Virus record (IMG/VR): IMGVR_UViG_3300032242_001164 | Location: 1-32,873 of that record | Length of the DNA: 32,873 bases | From: a virus | Reading direction: 5' to 3' (one strand) | Shown: piece by piece, positions 30,701 to 32,873 of the stretch | Position numbering within the stretch: position 1 is the stretch's first letter | How the letters are laid out: every line of letters starts with the position of its first letter | Notes under the pieces: generated by a model | The model's database searches: none | What the model saw: only the letters and a program-made list of their open reading frames with translations | What the model was told of the DNA's origin: nothing | Made by a program: the position numbers and the translations under genes

Positions 30701-32873
30701 GGCGGGGCCACCAGCAATCGCTGCACCACGTTTGTCCAGCTGCTTCTTGAGATCTTTGACAGCCACTTCTTTGGCGCGTGAGAAAGCCAAAATGTCGCGC
30801 ATGGACGAAGCCATGTTCTCAGCAGTCTGCTTGTCCACTTTCGTCTCTGTGGTGTCGTATGACACACCCGCAAAGGTACGTTCGCGGCGGATGTACTGCC
30901 CAGCCTGGGCCAGCATGTTCGCCACGGTTTGCTGCATAGGAATGCCGCCGTTCTTGATAGCGTCAGCCAGCTCATTCAAGTTTTTGACGGCCAGCTTCAT
31001 ATCAGTGCTGGAGTACAGGTCCATCACGTCAGGCTTTTTGGCGTACGTGGCTGACGAGAAGAATGTGCCGTACGCGTTTTGAACCAGGTTACGGACAAAG
31101 GCAGCCCGCCCAGTGGCCAAGCTCTGTCCTTCTTGGGCTTTCTCGCGTTGCTCTTTGGTACGAGCCTGGGTTTCACCCGCGCCACCAGCGTTGTGGCTCT
31201 CGTCAAAGATCATGTAGTTGCCGGCGCCAAACTGTTTAATCAACCGACGGCGTTCTGTATCTTTGCCCTTGACGGTTTGCAGCTGGTTGTACGTGGTGAA
31301 GATGACCTTGTAGTCGCCCAAACTTTCAGAATCTTGCATGCGCTTGAAAACCGCATCCAATTTGGCATCTTTTTGTGGCGCCTTGAGAGTCAAGTTGTTT
31401 TCAACAATTTCGCCATTCACATCACGCAGCAACGTGTATGGAATTTTTTCGTCATTGTTGGTGATCAAGATCTTGGGATTGGCAGTATCCAAACCCAGCT
31501 CTGAGGTCATTCCGATGTCGTCCAAGTCTCGGATCATGTCCGAGTACAAGTTGGGTTTTTCGGTGACGAAGATGGGCACCTTGCCGTTGACCAAGGCATA
31601 GCGGATCATGGCAGCCACAACGCGGCCTTTACCCACGCCGGTCTGGTCACCAATGATGAAGCCCTTGCCTGCTTCGGCGTTTCGGATAGAAAGCGCCAAG
31701 GCATCGACTTGTTCGGCAGAGAACAGCTCACGCACAGTCTCTGGATCCATTTCCAGGGCGGTAGCTACATACTCATCAATGGAGCCAACAGCCGCCTCAA
31801 GCGTTGCCAGAGCGTTGTTGATTGCCTCGGCCATGGCTTTAGGCACCAGCGTACCGACCGAGTTGGCGTTGGAAAATGGGGCATAGCCCACCTGGCCTTC
31901 GGTTTCTTGCTCTTGCCCAGCCCGGTTAGTTAAGCCAGATCCGACACGTTCTCCTGAGACAACGCTAACTCCACCCAGCTTTGCAGGTCCACGCTCTTCA
32001 GCAGCTCGCTCACCCCGCTTTGCAGTTTCACTTGTGCCGGCCACTGGTTGTTGTCCGCCACGCTCAGTTGCGTTCTCAGATCCAGGTTGTGCGTTACCAG
32101 CGCGTCCCCCAGCTGGTTCACGTCGTCCACCAGTGGCAGGTTCATTGCCCTGCACGCTTGTTCCGCCGCCTTCAGTGGTTCCTCTTCCTGCAGTGCCAGG
32201 TCCGTTACCCTGTACGCCAGCGCCGAGATCCACGTTTTCTCGTCCAGCGGTCCCGGCTTCACCAACACCGCGGTCAGTTCTGCTGGTGCCGCGATTTTCT
32301 CCGGATACCATGCGATCATTTAATTTCTCCTTGAGTTGGTCGTAAGACTTAATGACTTGTGGCAAGTCTGCGGCAGGCAAGTTACGTTGCGATTGGCCTT
32401 TGCCATCAATGACGATGACATCCACAGGGTAGGAAGCGCCCTGCTTGGCATACATGTTTCCGGCCACCGTGAAGTGGTCCACTACGTTGTAGTCTTGGTA
32501 CAGGTTGTAGTAGAACTCGCGCTTGGCCTTGCTGCGATAGCCTTCGCGGCGAGCGTCTTCTGTAGTCTCGTTCACACCGCCCACAATCAACACAGCTTTG
32601 CCGTCTGACTGCATTCTGGACAAGGCGGTGTAGGAGATAGCGTGATCAATCTCACGAGTCTTCTTACCACCCACTTCAACTTCTTCGCCAATAGCTCCAA
32701 ATGGGGGATTTGCAATGACAACTTCTACCAAGTCAGGCTGGAAGTTAATTGCATTTTTATTGACAACTTCAGCCCCGTCCATGATGCGCTTGAGCATGTC
32801 AAAGCGGTCTTGGTTCAGCTCATTGGCCACCACGTTGGATGGGTTGGCGGCAATCAACAGCATACCGTTACCA
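24710..32873 (-). CDS. Giant DarB-like polyvalent protein: N6 methyltransferase, helicase, HExxH peptidase, LPD38-like (over 2720 aa, 5' end outside)
   Basis: The frame is open to the window edge. Its first visible residues GNGMLLIAANP are methyltransferase motif I, so the true start is outside and the ATG at 32863 is internal. Numbering from that Met: NPPFG (52-56) is motif IV; residues 185-325 are a Gly/Glu/Arg/Thr-rich linker; GDQTGVGKGR (405-414), DESH (554-557), SSATYAKK (603-610) and QMLGRVHRTGQ (955-965) are helicase motifs of the Strawberry-notch type. STIRHELVHSLEQMM near 1649 is an HExxH metallopeptidase site. About 2180-2550 (LVFGMWNFARDVGEAG; WAFFNARVQGQYRNYE) resembles LPD38, and the C-terminus is a basic coiled coil. 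Such proteins (P1 DarB, polyvalent proteins) are injected with DNA and protect it. Confidence 0.85.
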   Translation of the reverse strand, partial: GNGMLLIAANPSNVVANELNQDRFDMLKRIMDGAEVVNKNAINFQPDLVEVVIANPPFGAIGEEVEVGGKKTREIDHAISYTALSRMQSDGKAVLIVGGVNETTEDARREGYRSKAKREFYYNLYQDYNVVDHFTVAGNMYAKQGASYPVDVIVIDGKGQSQRNLPAADLPQVIKSYDQLKEKLNDRMVSGENRGTSRTDRGVGEAGTAGRENVDLGAGVQGNGPGTAGRGTTEGGGTSVQGNEPATGGRREPAGGRAGNAQPGSENATERGGQQPVAGTSETAKRGERAAEERGPAKLGGVSVVSGERVGSGLTNRAGQEQETEGQVGYAPFSNANSVGTLVPKAMAEAINNALATLEAAVGSIDEYVATALEMDPETVRELFSAEQVDALALSIRNAEAGKGFIIGDQTGVGKGRVVAAMIRYALVNGKVPIFVTEKPNLYSDMIRDLDDIGMTSELGLDTANPKILITNNDEKIPYTLLRDVNGEIVENNLTLKAPQKDAKLDAVFKRMQDSESLGDYKVIFTTYNQLQTVKGKDTERRRLIKQFGAGNYMIFDESHNAGGAGETQARTKEQREKAQEGQSLATGRAAFVRNLVQNAYGTFFSSATYAKKPDVMDLYSSTDMKLAVKNLNELADAIKNGGIPMQQTVANMLAQAGQYIRRERTFAGVSYDTTETKVDKQTAENMASSMRDILAFSRAKEVAVKDLKKQLDKRGAAIAGGPAEKTQVASANFGSIMHNLIDQMLLSLKVQSSIDHAIERLKAGEKVVMTVSNTMGSFLKDYADEMGLVAGDKVDLSFKDMYLRYLEKQRVIKIKSPGGRVDEYRLTDADLGPGLVQQFNDVKAFIEGAGFGSAPISPIDYLHAELNKAGYKTEEITGRTVTVNYSTGKPLLASRNSSIAKRVQAVKNFNNGTSDVMILNQAGSTGLSLHASSKFDDKRKRHMIIIQPEKNIDTHMQMLGRVHRTGQVIPPAYSQMMADIPAEMRPAAVLLKKMASLNANTTGSRKSAVSAEGAVDFMNDYGGQVVTEFLRDNPEVYQALGGKKVIDLSDDPSEASEEDIRKVTGYIPILPIKQQEEIYKDLVERYKDLIEREDSMGTNKLESKAVDLDAKTIESKQITEDKQNESGSQSVFAKPAMMERVDVKRTVKPYSQDDVKEQIKDNLKGLSTVQASNQMLTALRERTANFGKEQVSAMESAKEPDPVKIENFKSQLNAQFNHAKTVGQTFPVGTPVSIKNTNGVFVYGVVTNIEAKGKTKNPVAGSDLKMTLALANGDAKSITLTFSQIGSAYTLKQEDEVPWFNQETERYDRIPLMELFDKGATVRREKRWMVTGNILAGYAAVNNMGQIMTYTKDDGTTAQGVLMPRTFDFEKEQKNAPVKLNNAEAVMAFFDKFGPRSIVGTPDNVLKIIFSGGTQYKFTTSSAKREGGTFFLDKDLTNLTGDFYKSGPTMTATVYGQNDVREAVKYLLSDRGESLVALTNKDEARAAFQPPLANIEPDQNQKVLNPYMASDVDREDLIRRFQSARQSRAAIVRKFIKGEAGLTEQAKITELDEVANGLKAAIAKEKPERRSAGNFFADATKQWDEGNLSDAVYEVIRDVHSKYPFVLEGLKLSVRKQPGALSAAGQFSPAERFVYLYKGTTGVEDPSTIRHELVHSLEQMMSEEATVAVIEEWHKQLERKIKSDKTARGKAFFDKLMAFYDHPTLETYEIAMDALPSYDYYQYMNPSEYWAVNAESLMARKLGSGWDRFVLGAKRLYESVKNLFGFDNKSAVHKAFNEVMSGKEKRIGNAALVNYVTSEKVLLNNQNTRLNYRGKEAPLSTWTSPEINTISDWQRRLQDKHVDTKKVVESIRREMGEIPDIHDPRLMETLYYGRVREQKDAMVKAHVIPLLEEMIKFKISREELDTYLHNRHAETRNRINAERGGMADGGSGIFTEDAQKYLSELEKNPEHLAKLQKLADRVDTIIKDTQDHLIETGQETKEVIESWRENMPDYVPLKRDEDELDFVSVGTGLGQGFASKGAFSKASAGSLKTVDNIIGNVILQAEKAIVRGEKARVGRAMYGLAIIAPNPEFWLPISPDAIKSTKKLEAELISLGLTKEDRDNIMMEPKSATFDKQTGKLVYKINPALRNSKNVFPIRINGKDRYIIFNAGDPVAMHMVTALKNLDANSVSEGLSILAEATRQMASMNTQYNLVFGMWNFARDVGEAGVNLSNTPIADKRKEVVANSVPAVRAIYRSLRGKEATTPEMKRWMEWYKLFADVGGQVGYSEQFRKNKEGDDILAREMKRLENKGIRKGLDISLRWMSDFNDSAENAVRLSAFRTAVENGMSEMQAARLAKEITVNFDRKGSWTSNLNAFWAFFNARVQGQYRNYETLTELNDKGERTLSKLGMKIIKGGMLFGVLQAFALMGGGFEDDDIPDYIKNKNLIIPIFGTKKYLSFPMPPGFAALPAIGRVLGEYAFSGFEHTGKRLSQITGIVFDTLNPLGSSDFAQTIAPTIFDPIVGVLSTNRDAFGRPIHREDRPSQPSPGWTRSRENASFLGKAIAYGINYISGGGEHGIGKFSPTGDDIDYLAGQYAGGAAREVIRAGRFVGALFGDEPIPSYKVPLVGKAYGEIGTPVAITDQFYQHVNELAKLENEIKRMKQDHVSTNEYKRDNPETKLISVANNLENEISKLNKSKKELLEKEQTDAIKARIKRIDEQKARMMKNFNDRFRAAEK
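31930..32319 (-). CDS. Candidate overprinted gene nested in the polyvalent linker (129 aa)
   Basis: This frame starts at ATG 32319 with AAGGAG 7 nt upstream and ends at TAA 31930-31932. It is read in a different frame from the polyvalent gene, across its low-complexity linker (about residues 182-311). The product looks like a normal folded helical protein: MIAWYPEKIAAPAELTAVLV, WISALAYRVTDLALQEEEPL, KAAEQACRAMNLPLVDDVNQ and ELLKSVDLQSWVELALSQEN, with four Trp and ordered hydrophobic spacing. Other antisense or shifted frames in this gene are Cys/Arg/Ser/Pro-rich. Gly codons of the main frame here are often GGA, unlike GGC elsewhere, which could reflect constraint from the second frame. No family is recognised. 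The region is poor in stops in other frames too, so chance remains possible. Confidence 0.4.
   Translation of the reverse strand: MIAWYPEKIAAPAELTAVLVKPGPLDEKTWISALAYRVTDLALQEEEPLKAAEQACRAMNLPLVDDVNQLGDALVTHNLDLRTQLSVADNNQWPAQVKLQSGVSELLKSVDLQSWVELALSQENVSDLA

Noticed and set aside
1-32873. Circular closure of the window
   Set aside because: Joining the right end to the left end puts the polyvalent and capsid frames out of register, and no terminal overlap is visible.
1-32873. CRISPR array, insertion sequence, integrase or attachment site
   Set aside because: No evenly spaced direct repeats, transposase or tyrosine/serine recombinase motifs were found; the only repeats are the 34-bp pair, the 14-bp palindromes and one 18-bp pair.

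Overview
The window is part of a tailed double-stranded DNA phage genome (Caudoviricetes). It carries a terminase pair, a P22-like portal, a scaffold-like protein, the start of a major capsid gene, a replication and recombination set, and a giant injected-type polyvalent protein. The portal type and small head module suggest a podovirus-like virion. No tail, lysis or integrase gene is visible, so tail type and lifestyle stay open. The host cannot be read from the sequence; a Gram-negative bacterium is likely because the promoters and ribosome binding sites look sigma-70/E. coli-like. Both ends are cut: the capsid gene runs off the left edge and the polyvalent gene off the right edge.

Layout. 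(1) 1-8127, leftward: small terminase, a conserved 83-aa protein, a LexA-type DNA-binding protein, large terminase, portal, a 65-66 aa protein, a GroES-like co-chaperonin, scaffold-like protein, a conserved 150-aa protein, a decoration-like protein and the capsid N-terminus. (2) 8300-12169, rightward: a tight run of small accessory genes, mostly unrecognised, including two tiny membrane proteins and a cysteine-rich DUF7227-like protein. (3) 12149-19267, leftward: one translationally coupled operon of 18 genes. It starts with small proteins and a sigma-70 region 4 protein and ends with a ParB-like protein, an SF2 helicase and a Toprim primase-like protein. (4) 19268-20061: the longest non-coding stretch, holding the operon promoter, a structured RNA candidate with its own promoter and U-tract, and a terminator. 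(5) 20062-24729: a leftward RuvC-like resolvase, then a rightward recombination module (Cas4/RecB-like nuclease, ERF annealing protein, SSB-like protein, ribbon-helix-helix protein, DUF1364 nuclease). (6) 24710-32873, leftward: the polyvalent protein (N6 methyltransferase, Strawberry-notch-like helicase, HExxH metallopeptidase, LPD38-like C-terminus).

Three signals are not explained by ordinary gene content. A 129-codon reading frame with a strong ribosome binding site is nested in another frame inside the low-complexity linker of the polyvalent gene. A 14-bp palindrome, TGTAACNNGTTACA, occurs three times: twice inside a 34-bp intergenic repeat and once inside the ParB-like gene. A leftward RNA of about 119 nt at 19639-19757 has a multibranch fold, a possible pseudoknot, a consensus promoter and a terminal U-tract.
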